In this document: piece by piece, positions 47,537-56,452 of the stretch | Numbering within the stretch: the first letter of the stretch is position 1 | Layout of the letters: each line of letters begins with the position of its first letter | NCBI GenBank assembly: GCA_021783515.1 | Contig: JAJXTV010000002.1 | Span: 124,001-188,000 of the forward strand | Reading direction: 5' to 3' | Length of the DNA: 64,000 nt | Source: Nitrospirota bacterium | GTDB taxonomy: Bacteria; Nitrospirota; Thermodesulfovibrionia; Thermodesulfovibrionales; UBA6898 | The notes under the pieces: model-generated | The model's database searches: none | Told to the model about the DNA's origin: nothing | The model's input: the letters and a program-made list of their open reading frames with translations, nothing else | Made by a program: the position numbers and the translations under genes

Positions 47537-48529
47537 ATGATAAAGGATGTTACAGGATGGATAAAGTATGCGGCTGCTGCCGCGATGATGCTGGCGCTGG
47601 TCGGGGCCGCGGCTGTCGACGCCGCCGGTTTCCCGCCGGACGCGGAGCCGGAGGCGAGGGTGGTGCTTCTGGGGACGGGAAACCCCAAGCCGGACCCTGA
47701 CCGGTCGGGACCCGCCACTGCGGTCGTGATAAACGGGAGCGCATATCTCGTGGACTTCGGGCCCGGAGTGGTGCGGCGTGCGGCCGCGGCCGTGCTCGAC
47801 AAGGGGATCAGGGCGCTCGATCCGGCGAACATCAGGGTGGCCTTCGTCACCCATCTTCATTCCGACCATACCGCCGGCTATCCGGACCTCATCTTTACGC
47901 CCTGGGTGATGGGCCGGAGCGAGCCGCTCGAGGTCTACGGCCCGAAAGGCATTAAATGGATGACGGACCGCATTCTCGAGGCGTACCGTGAGGACATTAA
48001 GATACGCACCGAGGGGATGGAGCATGCCTCGAAGGAGGGCTGGAAGGTGAACGCCCATGAGATACACGCGGGTGTCGTGTACAAGGACGAAAACGTCACC
48101 GTCACCGCCTTTCCGACGAAACACGGAGAATGGAAGGAGTCCTACGGCTATCGGTTCGACGCGGGGGGCCGCAGCATCGTGATCCCCGGCGACACCACGC
48201 CGACCCAGGCGACGATCGATGCCTGTAACGGCTGCGATGTCCTTGTCCACGAGGCGCTGACCATGAAGTTTCTGAACAACCCGATGCGGCCTAACCCCCA
48301 GGGCTTCGACCTGAAGGCCTATGCGGCGAAATATCATACGACGACGGTCCAGCTGGCGGAGCTTGCGAAGAAGGCGAAGCCGCATCTCCTGATACTGGTG
48401 CATAACCCGATCACCCTGAGGCCCGGCAGGCGTCCCTTCGCCTCTACGCCCGAGGACCTGCTGCGGGAGATCCGCGATGCCGGCTACCACGGCAAGGTGG
48501 TCGTGGGCCGGGACCTCGATGTATATTAG
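47537..48529 (+). CDS. Exported metallo-beta-lactamase-fold hydrolase
   Basis: This 330-residue protein has an N-terminal hydrophobic signal (WIKYAAAAAMMLALVGAAA) and an MBL fold of RNase Z/lactonase type. THLHSDHTAGYPDL has the zinc ligands HxHxDH at 106-111, TKHGEWKESYGYRF has a further His, IVIPGDTTP gives the bridging Asp, and ILVHNPITLR ends the site. Being exported excludes tRNA processing, so it is probably a periplasmic hydrolase of an ester, lactone or phosphodiester. ATG 47537 is chosen because AGGAG lies upstream and the signal starts directly. It may process the cluster product on export; this is inferred from context. Confidence 0.8.
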   Translation: MIKDVTGWIKYAAAAAMMLALVGAAAVDAAGFPPDAEPEARVVLLGTGNPKPDPDRSGPATAVVINGSAYLVDFGPGVVRRAAAAVLDKGIRALDPANIRVAFVTHLHSDHTAGYPDLIFTPWVMGRSEPLEVYGPKGIKWMTDRILEAYREDIKIRTEGMEHASKEGWKVNAHEIHAGVVYKDENVTVTAFPTKHGEWKESYGYRFDAGGRSIVIPGDTTPTQATIDACNGCDVLVHEALTMKFLNNPMRPNPQGFDLKAYAAKYHTTTVQLAELAKKAKPHLLILVHNPITLRPGRRPFASTPEDLLREIRDAGYHGKVVVGRDLDVY

Positions 48530-48568
48530 GGGGCGCAAAAGTCCCGATCCAAAGGAGGAATATAGCCC

Positions 48569-50020
48569 ATGAAAAAGTTGAGCAGAAGAGATTTTCTCAG
48601 AAAGGCCGGCCTGGGCGCGGCCGGACTGGGGCTGGGGTTTCCTCTTATTGACGGCTTGACCCGGTCCGCTGCCGCGTTTTCCGCAGGGGGCAAGCGGTAT
48701 AAGGACTACAATATCGTCTTTGTGAGTTTCGACGCGGTGCAGGCGGCGCATGTCCATGCGTACGGTTATCCCAGGGACATAACGCCCACCATCGACTCGA
48801 TGGCGGCGCAGGGCTTCAGGTTCGCCAACACGATTTCTGTCTCTTCCTGGACCGTCCCCGCCTCGATGACGTGGTTCACCGGGGTCTATCCCTCGGAGCA
48901 CAGGCTCCTCAATAAATTCGTTATCTACGAGCCGCCGGTCGAAAAGCTTTCCAAACTCAAAGAGCTTGCCCCGAATCTGGTAACCCTCGCCGAGATCATG
49001 AAGAAAAACGGCTACGCAACAGGCGGCTTTACCGGCGACGCGGGCGTCAACGGTATCTTCGGGTACAGCCAGGGCTTCGATGCCTACTTTGACAAGGTCA
49101 AGTTCGGCGGGCTGGACCGGAGCATCCCCGAAGCGCTTGTCTGGCTGAAGGAGAACAAGGGTAAGAAATTTTTTATGTTCCTGCACGGATACGACGCCCA
49201 CGGCCAGCACATACCTACCGGAGGGTTTGATTACCGGTTTGTCGATCCGGGATATGACTACCGGTACAAGGGGACGAAGGAGGAGCAGGAGGCGCTTCGG
49301 GAGGAAGGGCTGGCAAAGGGAAAACTTAATATGCGCGAGGAAGACGTGAGGTTCTGGCGGGCGATCTACGACGAAAAGATAAACCGCGAGGACGCGCTCT
49401 TCAAGGGGTTTCTGGACGGGCTCGGTAAGCTCGGACTCATGGACAAGACGCTCTTTGTTCTCACTGCCGACCACGGCACGGAATGTTTCGAGCACGGCCG
49501 CATCGACCACGGCTTCACCCTCTTTAACGAGCTCGTCCACGTGCCGCTGATCATTACACTGCCGCGAGGGAAAGACCGCAGGGTCATTTCGGATCAGGTG
49601 AGCAGCGTCGACGTAATGCCGACCGTCCTGGACCTGCTCGACGTCCGGCTCTCCGACCACGTCAGAAAACAGCTTCGCGGATCGAGTCTCGTCCCTGCGA
49701 TGAGCGGCGTGCCGGTTGCGAAGGACGTGTATTCCGAAACCGACTACCGGCTCTATACCTTCAAACGGTCGATCCTCACGAAGGAAGGATGGAAATTTGT
49801 CTATACGCTGGAGAACAAGGGCAGGGAGCTCTACAATCTAAAGGATGATCCGGGCGAAAAGGCTGATCTTGTCGACCGTGAACCCCGTATCGCCTACGAG
49901 CTGGAGCAGAGGCTTTTCGCGTTCTTTAAGTCGATCGGCCACGACCTGACGAAGGGGCGCTGGGAGACGGGGCTGAGCCCTGTCTATGAGTCCCAGGCGA
50001 AGGGATATAAAAAGAAATGA
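48569..50020 (+). CDS. Tat-exported sulfatase/alkaline phosphatase superfamily enzyme with Thr nucleophile site
   Basis: This 483-residue protein starts with a twin-arginine signal, SRRDFLRKAGLGAAGLGLG (5-23). The catalytic fold is sulfatase-like: NIVFVSFDAV keeps the metal Asp55, FTGVYPSEH follows the nucleophile site, and TADHGTE supplies metal ligands near 303. The usual Cys/Ser-x-Pro-x-Arg site reads Thr95-Val-Pro-Ala-Ser, so no formylglycine can form. A Thr nucleophile is known in phosphoethanolamine transferases and NPP-type enzymes, so it may be a phospho- or sulfo-hydrolase/transferase. Tat export implies folding with metal in the cytoplasm. AAAGGAGG lies upstream of ATG 48569; it overlaps the next gene by ATGA. 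Confidence 0.8.
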   Translation: MKKLSRRDFLRKAGLGAAGLGLGFPLIDGLTRSAAAFSAGGKRYKDYNIVFVSFDAVQAAHVHAYGYPRDITPTIDSMAAQGFRFANTISVSSWTVPASMTWFTGVYPSEHRLLNKFVIYEPPVEKLSKLKELAPNLVTLAEIMKKNGYATGGFTGDAGVNGIFGYSQGFDAYFDKVKFGGLDRSIPEALVWLKENKGKKFFMFLHGYDAHGQHIPTGGFDYRFVDPGYDYRYKGTKEEQEALREEGLAKGKLNMREEDVRFWRAIYDEKINREDALFKGFLDGLGKLGLMDKTLFVLTADHGTECFEHGRIDHGFTLFNELVHVPLIITLPRGKDRRVISDQVSSVDVMPTVLDLLDVRLSDHVRKQLRGSSLVPAMSGVPVAKDVYSETDYRLYTFKRSILTKEGWKFVYTLENKGRELYNLKDDPGEKADLVDREPRIAYELEQRLFAFFKSIGHDLTKGRWETGLSPVYESQAKGYKKK

Positions 50021-51660
50021 AAAGGAAACTTCTTTCCGCGGCCATCGCCGTTGTCCTGGTGGCCGGGCCGGCCGTTGCAGGAGCGGCTTCTTCGCGGGAG
50101 AAACCTGCGCCGGCGTACGAAAAGACGAACGTGATCCTCATCTCGCTGCAGTGCCTCAGGCCCGACCACCTCGGGGCGTACGGATATAAAAGGGAGACGA
50201 GCCGGAATATCGACAGCCTCGCGAAGCGTTCCGTCCTGTTCGAAAATGCGATATCACAGGCGAACCTGACGCCGGTTGCCCAGATGAGCGTATTCACCTC
50301 TCAGTATCCGCGCGTGCACGGGCTCGTCTCGTTCGAGGTGACTCCCGAGATGGTATCGAAGAGGACGCTGCCCGAGATCCTGAAGTATTACGGCTACACT
50401 ACCGCGGCGGTTGTAAGTTCGCCGGAGTTTTTTCTCCGGTACGATGCCGGATCAGGGACCACGGTCAACCCGGGGGACGTCTTTTCGAAACCCTTCCTTT
50501 ACTTCGGCCGAACGGTGCGCGGGCTGGGAGGCCGCAACGTGAGAAAGCTCCCGACCGACGCGCTCCGGTGGATACAGGACCACAAAGACAAGAAGTTCTT
50601 CCTCTGGATCGCCAGCGGACTTATCCATATGCCCTATGCCGAGTCGGTCCCCGCGCCGTATAAGACGATGTACGACCCGCCCGGCTATACGCCGTTTTGG
50701 AAGCGTATCGGATTCGGCGGCGGAGGCGTCAGCCGGGACGATGCCCCTTCGTATGAGGTCTTCTCCCGCGTCCGGGGCGACGAATTTTACTGGGGCTTTT
50801 CACCGGCCTATCGCCTCACCGAAGAGGACGTGAATTACGTCAACGCCCGGTACGACGCAGGCGTCTATTATACCGATCAGTTCATCGGCGAGTTGATGAA
50901 GCTCCTGGATTCGCTGAACCTTACCGACAAGACGCTCGTCATCCTGCAGTCGATCCACGGCGACGACCTCGGCGAGAGAGGGGACTTTTTCCATTACGAC
51001 GTCACCGATACCGTCGTCAGGAATGCCCTTCTCATGGAGTTCCCCGGGGGCGAATTCGCCGGCAGAAGGATCTCCGGGCAGGTGCAGGGCATAGATGTTA
51101 TGCCGACGGTCCTCGACTACCTCGGCATCCCGGTCCCGCATGAGGCAGAGGGCAACAGCCTGATTCCGCTCATAAGAGGGGACGCCACGGCCTCCCCGTC
51201 CGAATACTCCTATATCGACAGGATGCCGTGGTGGGAGTTCAACCTGAGCAGGTGGTATCTCGGTTTCCAGCTCTCGAATGGCGCCCATTTGCCGCCTTCG
51301 GAGAAAGAGAAGCTTGAGGCATACCGGAAGATGCTGAAAACGAGTTTCGACGCGCTTGATTATCCGCCCGGCGACATCGCCGTGAGGACGAACGACTGGA
51401 AGCTGGTCATGAGGAAGAACAGGCAGCTCCTCGAAAAGGTATCGTGGTGGAGGTTTATCACCGGGAAGCCGCAGAAGATTGACGAGCTGGAGCTCTATGA
51501 CCTGAAGCGAGACCCCCTTGAAAAGAAGAACGTTGCGGCCGAGAACCCGGCCGTGGTCGCGAAGCTGAAGGAGAAGCTCCTTACGTGGGACGAGTTGATG
51601 GAGAGCCGGAAAGCGGCCTACCGGAAGGAAGAAAAACGCTGGATCATCCCCTATCCGTGA
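50017..51660 (+). CDS. Sulfatase-like protein, probably catalytically degenerate
   Basis: This 547-residue protein has a Sec signal (LLSAAIAVVLVAGPAVAGA) and the same fold as its neighbour at 48569. NVILISLQCLRPDHLGAYGY shows Gln45 where the first metal Asp is expected. The nucleophile position is Thr85 (LTPVAQMSVFTS), and the metal motif DHG is IHG (LQSIHGDDLGERGDFF). With metal ligands missing it is probably a non-catalytic partner or a binding protein. The ATGA overlap fits co-assembly with the active-looking neighbour, although one uses a Tat signal and the other Sec. A changed chemistry cannot be excluded. Confidence 0.75.
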   Translation: MKRKLLSAAIAVVLVAGPAVAGAASSREKPAPAYEKTNVILISLQCLRPDHLGAYGYKRETSRNIDSLAKRSVLFENAISQANLTPVAQMSVFTSQYPRVHGLVSFEVTPEMVSKRTLPEILKYYGYTTAAVVSSPEFFLRYDAGSGTTVNPGDVFSKPFLYFGRTVRGLGGRNVRKLPTDALRWIQDHKDKKFFLWIASGLIHMPYAESVPAPYKTMYDPPGYTPFWKRIGFGGGGVSRDDAPSYEVFSRVRGDEFYWGFSPAYRLTEEDVNYVNARYDAGVYYTDQFIGELMKLLDSLNLTDKTLVILQSIHGDDLGERGDFFHYDVTDTVVRNALLMEFPGGEFAGRRISGQVQGIDVMPTVLDYLGIPVPHEAEGNSLIPLIRGDATASPSEYSYIDRMPWWEFNLSRWYLGFQLSNGAHLPPSEKEKLEAYRKMLKTSFDALDYPPGDIAVRTNDWKLVMRKNRQLLEKVSWWRFITGKPQKIDELELYDLKRDPLEKKNVAAENPAVVAKLKEKLLTWDELMESRKAAYRKEEKRWIIPYP

Positions 51661-53522
51661 GCGGCCCGCCGTCGGGCGCGGCCGATTCTGCCGGGGGAGG
51701 GGCCGCCGACGCATCTAATACGGTCCGCGTCGGGCCGTACGAAATCGGCTCTCTTGTCGTCCTGGCCGGCCTCTTCACCGTTCTTCTCGTCCGGAGCTGG
51801 AGAAAATGGCCGGACATCCTGGTGGATTTCGGACATGAGCTCTACGTCCCCTGGCAGTTAAGCGCCGGGCAGGTCCTCTACCGGGACGTGGCGCATTTTT
51901 TCGGCCCGCTCTCTCCGTATTTCAATGCCTTTTTGTTTAAGGTGTTCGGGGTGTCGTTCACTGTGTTATTCGTCGCCAACATCGTGATGCTGGCTGCCTT
52001 CGTGGCATTCCTCTATTATTTTCTGCGCCGCATCAGTTCTCCGTTGACCGCCTTCGTATGCTGCGCAGTGGTGATTGCGGTATTCGCCTTCCCCCAGTAT
52101 ACGCTCTATGGCAATTACAATTTCATCACCCCCTATACGCATGAGGCAACACACGGCATCTTTCTTTCTTTCGCGGTCCTCTCCCAGCTCTCGCGTTTCG
52201 CCTTGGACAATCGAGGCCGACGGCTCGCCCTTGCCGGGATATTGACAGGTCTGGTCTTTCTCACGAAGCCCGAGATATTTCTGGCGGTGTTTCTCGCCGC
52301 CTCTTTCTTTTTTCTCCTTTCCGCGGCGCAAACCGGCGGCCTCCGGAAGACTGGGCGCTATTGTGGGCTGTTCCTCCCGTGCGCCTTCGTGCCGCCTCTG
52401 GCTTTTTGGGGTTATCTTTCGACTGTCATGCCGTCGTCCGAAGCCCTTAGGGGGATCTTGGGTTCGTGGGCGCTGATGTCGGACAGCAGCATTACAGGCA
52501 GCAGATTCTATCTCGCATGCACCGGATTCAACGATGTGGCGGGTAATCTGAGGGTCATGGCCGGAGGCGGTCTTCTCGCCCTGTCTGCTCTGATCCCCGG
52601 CCTGCTGCATATCCCGGCGTCGCAGAGGCTGAGAGACGCGATACGGTATCTCGGGGCCGCGGGAGTATGCGCGGTCGTCATTGTTTTCGGAGACCTGTAT
52701 CTTGTTCGCGCGGTGCCGCTGCTCGATACTTTTGCCTTTCTGGTCCTTTGCATGTTCTATTTCGGGTCGTCTCCGGGCGAACAGCGGGAACGAACCCTGC
52801 CGCTCCTCCTCCTGTCGGTCTTTTCGGCGACGCTGTTGGGGAAGATACTGTTGAATTGCAGGCTTTATGACTACGGGTTTTACCTTGTCATGCCTTCAGC
52901 GCTTCTCCTCATCGTGATGACGGTCTGGCTGATCCCGCAATGGCTGGACGGAAGGGGGCTCAAAGGCTCTAGCTTCCGCGCCGCAGCGCTCGTCGTTATC
53001 GCGCTGTTGACGTGGCGCTATATGCGGCTCAGCAACTCGTTTTATGAGCGGAAGGACTATCCCGTCGGGAGGGGAGACGACACGATCGTGGCGTTTAACC
53101 CTGGGGTCGACAGGGCAAGCCCCCTGACCGCGCGGGCGATCGGTTGGCTTTCCTCGAATCTGCGTAAGGGGGAGACCTTTATAGTGCTGCCCGAGGGCGT
53201 CATGTTAAACTATCAGACGAGAAGGCTGAATCCGTCGCGCTATACGCTTTTCATGCCGGCAGAAGTCGGGGCGTACGGGGAGGACAATATCATCCGGGAC
53301 TTCGGTCTGCGGCCGCCCGACTATATCGTCCTGGTACAAAAGGACACTGCGGAATACGGCGCCGGCGCATTCGGAAGGGATGCCGGATACGGCGGGAACA
53401 TTATGAGATGGGTGGAAAAAAATTATTCCCGTGTCTGCCTTTTCGGAGATGATCCGCTTACAGGGGTCCGGTTCGGGATAGAGATCATGAGAAAGCGCAA
53501 TCAAAAAAGGGGAGAGATCTGA
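51657..53522 (+). CDS. Polytopic membrane glycosyltransferase-like protein (GT39/ArnT-like)
   Basis: The start is GTG 51657 in a GTGA overlap with the previous stop; 621 residues. About eleven transmembrane helices follow an N-terminal Ser/Gly-rich start. The first periplasmic loop is VDFGHELYVPWQLSAGQVLYRD (shown in part), with an Asp and a Glu typical of GT-C enzymes, followed by HFFGPLSPYFNAFLF. The C-terminal part (about 490-621) is a soluble domain. It is likely a lipid-linked sugar transferase working with the GT2 gene directly downstream. The long run of coupled genes suggests co-expression with the exported hydrolases. Confidence 0.7.
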   Translation: MSGPPSGAADSAGGGAADASNTVRVGPYEIGSLVVLAGLFTVLLVRSWRKWPDILVDFGHELYVPWQLSAGQVLYRDVAHFFGPLSPYFNAFLFKVFGVSFTVLFVANIVMLAAFVAFLYYFLRRISSPLTAFVCCAVVIAVFAFPQYTLYGNYNFITPYTHEATHGIFLSFAVLSQLSRFALDNRGRRLALAGILTGLVFLTKPEIFLAVFLAASFFFLLSAAQTGGLRKTGRYCGLFLPCAFVPPLAFWGYLSTVMPSSEALRGILGSWALMSDSSITGSRFYLACTGFNDVAGNLRVMAGGGLLALSALIPGLLHIPASQRLRDAIRYLGAAGVCAVVIVFGDLYLVRAVPLLDTFAFLVLCMFYFGSSPGEQRERTLPLLLLSVFSATLLGKILLNCRLYDYGFYLVMPSALLLIVMTVWLIPQWLDGRGLKGSSFRAAALVVIALLTWRYMRLSNSFYERKDYPVGRGDDTIVAFNPGVDRASPLTARAIGWLSSNLRKGETFIVLPEGVMLNYQTRRLNPSRYTLFMPAEVGAYGEDNIIRDFGLRPPDYIVLVQKDTAEYGAGAFGRDAGYGGNIMRWVEKNYSRVCLFGDDPLTGVRFGIEIMRKRNQKRGEI

Positions 53523-53533
53523 ATAATTTAAAG

Positions 53534-54211
53534 GTGTCTGTCGTCATCCCCGTTTATAACGAAAAGACGACTATCAGGGAAATCTGCCGTCGTGTAAAGG
53601 CCGCGGACCTCGTCGGCGAGATCGTAGTGGTCGACGACGGCTCGGCGGACGGAACGCGGGAGATACTCGGGACCCTTGCCGACGATACCGTACGCATCGT
53701 GCTGCACGACCGAAATATGGGAAAAGGCGCGGCCCTGCGGACCGCGTTCCGGCATGTGACAGGAGACATCATCATCGTCCAGGACGCCGATCTCGAATAC
53801 GATCCCGACCAGTACCCGAAGCTCATCAGACCGATACTCGAGGGCAAGGCCGACGTGGTGTACGGCTCCCGCTTTGTTACCGGGGACTATCGGCGGGTGC
53901 TTTTCTTCTGGCATATGGTCGGCAACAGGTTTCTGACGCTCCTGTCGAACATGTTTACGAACCTCAACCTGACAGACATGGAGACGGGGTATAAGGTCTT
54001 CAGGAGCGATACCCTCAGGCAGATAACCATAGAAGAGGACCGCTTCGGGTTCGAACCCGAGATCACCGCAAAGATCGCGAAACTGGATGCGAGAATTTAC
54101 GAGGTCGGCATTTCTTATTCGGGGAGGACCTATAAAGAGGGGAAAAAGATCGGCTGGAAGGATGGTTTTTCGGCCCTGAGATGCATCGTCAAGTATAACC
54201 TGCTTCGGTAG
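53534..54211 (+). CDS. GT2 dolichyl/undecaprenyl-phosphate mannosyltransferase-like
   Basis: This 225-residue GT-A enzyme has VSVVIPVYNEKTTIREI, VDDGSADGTREIL, NMGKGAALRTAF, VQDADLEYDPDQYPKLI and YGSRFVTGD, typical of polyprenol-phosphate mannose or glucose synthases without C-terminal membrane helices. It loads a sugar onto a lipid carrier in the cytoplasm, and the GT-C protein just upstream is a natural acceptor enzyme. GTG 53534 is taken as start. A CTG at 53519, preceded by GGGGAGA and overlapping the previous stop, would add five residues and is also plausible. Confidence 0.85.
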   Translation: MSVVIPVYNEKTTIREICRRVKAADLVGEIVVVDDGSADGTREILGTLADDTVRIVLHDRNMGKGAALRTAFRHVTGDIIIVQDADLEYDPDQYPKLIRPILEGKADVVYGSRFVTGDYRRVLFFWHMVGNRFLTLLSNMFTNLNLTDMETGYKVFRSDTLRQITIEEDRFGFEPEITAKIAKLDARIYEVGISYSGRTYKEGKKIGWKDGFSALRCIVKYNLLR

Positions 54212-54232
54212 CGGAGGGCGGCGCGGGAGAGA

Positions 54233-56191
54233 ATGAGACGGAAAACCGACATCAGCCTGCCCGGGCGCCCTTTCTTTGTCGCGGCGGTCGGCGTGCTGGC
54301 GGCCGCGGTAATAGGTCTGTTTCTCATCCGGAAGGTCAACGAATGGGACGTTTGGTTTCATCTGGCGATCGGCCGGGACATCCTGAAAAACGGCGGTCTT
54401 CCGGCGCTGGACCATTTCACCCTGCTCAGCATGGGCCGTCCCCTTCATGATTCCCAGTGGCTTTTCCAGGTCCTGCTTGCGGCGGGCTATCGCACGGCCG
54501 GGTTCTGGTGGCTGGAAGCGGTGCAGATCGGCCTTTGGGGTCTGACGCTTTGGTTTGTCTATCGGGCCGCCAGGGTCTGGGCCAATGCTCCTGCCGCCTG
54601 GATACTGCTGACCGCCGTTGCGATTGTCAGCGAGGAGCGCTTCACGGTCCGTCCGGAACTGGTGACGGTGCTCATGATCGCCCTGTTTTACTGGCTGCTC
54701 CAGCAGGGGAAGTACCGCTCTCCGGCCGGGATGGCGCTGCTTATATGCCTGCAGATTCTCTGGACCAACTCTCACGGCGTCTACGTGATCGGGCCGTTTC
54801 TCGCCGGCTGTTATCTCGTTGCGGCTGTGGTGAGCGGCGCGAGGCGGCGGGTTTATGCGGAGGCGCGGTCGCTCGGGATACTGACAGGGGCGCTGGCGGT
54901 GTCCACGCTGGTCAACCCCTACGGGTGGGAAGGCCTCAGATTCGCCTGGGTTCTCTTTACGGAAGTCGGCACGGCTGCGTCTCCCTTTAAGAATTCTGTC
55001 TTCGAATTCCAGTCTCCCTTTACCAGGTCGAGCCGCGAGGCATTGGTGTTTTGGCCGTATCTCGCGCTGATCTCGGCCTTCATATTCAGTTGGCTGGCGG
55101 CGTTTTTTATGCGCAGACGGGAACTGTCTCTTGCGAGGACACTGGTGGGGTTCGGCATGCTTGCCGTATCCCTCACGGCCCGGCGGAACATGCCTCTCTT
55201 TGCGCTTGTTGCCGCCCCCCTGATTGCGGAGCAGATTTCGCTGATCGGTAAGGGCCGCATCAGGAGGACCGTGGGGGCCTCGGTTGTCGTCGTTATGGCC
55301 GCGGCAGCCATGGTTACGTCTCCTCGTCCCGCGCTGGACGATCTCGTGAATTGGGTCCCTTACCGGTTCGGGGTGGGGGTGTCGTCCGACTTCGTGCCGC
55401 TCAGCCTCCCGTCATTTCTTGCCCGGATCGGCTTTTCCGGCCCTGTTTTCACGTCGCATACCCTCGGCGGATTCTATGAGTTTTTTGGGCCTCCGGGAAG
55501 CCTGCCTTTTTATGACGCGCGATTCGAGGCTTATGACCGGGATGAGATTCAGAAGGTCTTCGATATCGTCGATACCGCTCGTCAGCGGCCCGACCGGTGG
55601 GACGACTTTGTCCGGCGGTACGGGTTTCGCGGCCTGCTGATCGGCCACCAGTCGGCGGAGGCCGAGTTGCTCCCCCTGGTTTCTTCAGACCATGCCTGGC
55701 GCCTGGTCTACCTCGATCAGGCCGCCTCGTTCTGGATGCGCACCGACCGGCAGCCTCTGCCTCCTGCGGTAGACGCCGGGGCAATCGAGGCGCTTGCGGC
55801 GGCTGCGACCAATTACGTGCGGGGGGACAATATCGACTGCTTCGCCAGGAGGGCGGCGATGCCCCAGGAATGGCGGCTTACGCTGTTTGCGCGGACGAGC
55901 AGGTTCTGGGAAGACCCTGCCGCTTTGAAGGACCTCGGCCTGATGCAGATACAGGCAGGCAGACTGGGCGACTCCGGCAGGACGTTCCGCCGGCTGCTCT
56001 CCTTTGACCCGAAGTCGCGCTCGACGCTTTCCACCCTTGCCGAGATCGCATTAAGGGGCGGCGACAGAAAGACGGCTGAGGAATATCTCCTGACGGCGCT
56101 CCGGTATTATCCGAACGATCCGGACCTGCGCGGAAATCTCGCGGTCGCGCGGGGGACGGGCGCAGGGGACGCGGGGCATAGTGAGGAATAG
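54233..56191 (+). CDS. GT-C-like polytopic membrane protein with C-terminal TPR
   Basis: This 652-residue protein has about ten transmembrane helices. After helix 1 comes KVNEWDVWFHLAIGRDIL, matching the SDPDFWWHLRTGEYIL loop of the protein at 15409. Further shared points are LQILWTNSHGVYVIGPF versus ALWANMHGGVVVGD. The C-terminal 170 residues include two TPR-like units (GRLGDSGRTFRRLLSFDP, DRKTAEEYLLTALRYYP). The two proteins are members of one uncharacterised family, probably lipid-linked sugar transferases. The ORF begins 21 bases after the GT2 gene and is the last of the run from 39663; a gap of 261 bp follows. Confidence 0.7.
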   Translation: MRRKTDISLPGRPFFVAAVGVLAAAVIGLFLIRKVNEWDVWFHLAIGRDILKNGGLPALDHFTLLSMGRPLHDSQWLFQVLLAAGYRTAGFWWLEAVQIGLWGLTLWFVYRAARVWANAPAAWILLTAVAIVSEERFTVRPELVTVLMIALFYWLLQQGKYRSPAGMALLICLQILWTNSHGVYVIGPFLAGCYLVAAVVSGARRRVYAEARSLGILTGALAVSTLVNPYGWEGLRFAWVLFTEVGTAASPFKNSVFEFQSPFTRSSREALVFWPYLALISAFIFSWLAAFFMRRRELSLARTLVGFGMLAVSLTARRNMPLFALVAAPLIAEQISLIGKGRIRRTVGASVVVVMAAAAMVTSPRPALDDLVNWVPYRFGVGVSSDFVPLSLPSFLARIGFSGPVFTSHTLGGFYEFFGPPGSLPFYDARFEAYDRDEIQKVFDIVDTARQRPDRWDDFVRRYGFRGLLIGHQSAEAELLPLVSSDHAWRLVYLDQAASFWMRTDRQPLPPAVDAGAIEALAAAATNYVRGDNIDCFARRAAMPQEWRLTLFARTSRFWEDPAALKDLGLMQIQAGRLGDSGRTFRRLLSFDPKSRSTLSTLAEIALRGGDRKTAEEYLLTALRYYPNDPDLRGNLAVARGTGAGDAGHSEE

Positions 56192-56321
56192 CGCGGCGAA
56201 AAAAGAATTATCAGCACGAAGCGTCATCCGCGTTCCCGTCTCCCGCAAGGGCGCCACGGGAAGGCTGCTGGTGGGTGAGCGATCCCGCGGATATTTTCTG
56301 AAATTTATAAAGCAGGTGCGT

Positions 56322-56392
56322 TATAATAAAAAATCTCTGAAAACAGAGGGATATCTTTAAATTCGGAGCGCGACGGCCGGAGCTACTCCGGC
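56322..56392 (+). promoter_or_regulatory. Promoter-like element and leader hairpins before GT9 gene
   Basis: TATAAT (56322-56327) without a good -35 is followed by a hairpin CTCTG-aaaa-CAGAG (56335-56348) and a perfect GCCGGAG-cta-CTCCGGC (56376-56392). The leader to ATG 56453 is about 120 bases. No known riboswitch was recognised. Confidence 0.35.
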
Positions 56393-56452
56393 GAATAGAG
56401 ACGATGGTTCGCGCTGTTCCACGATAAAACAAATGTCAGTCAAGGCAGTGGG

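Noticed and set aside
46069-47850. 593-residue minus-strand open frame
   Set aside because: Antisense to the second radical SAM gene.
47513-49660. 715-residue minus-strand open frame
   Set aside because: Antisense to the MBL-fold and sulfatase-like genes, both with signals and catalytic motifs.
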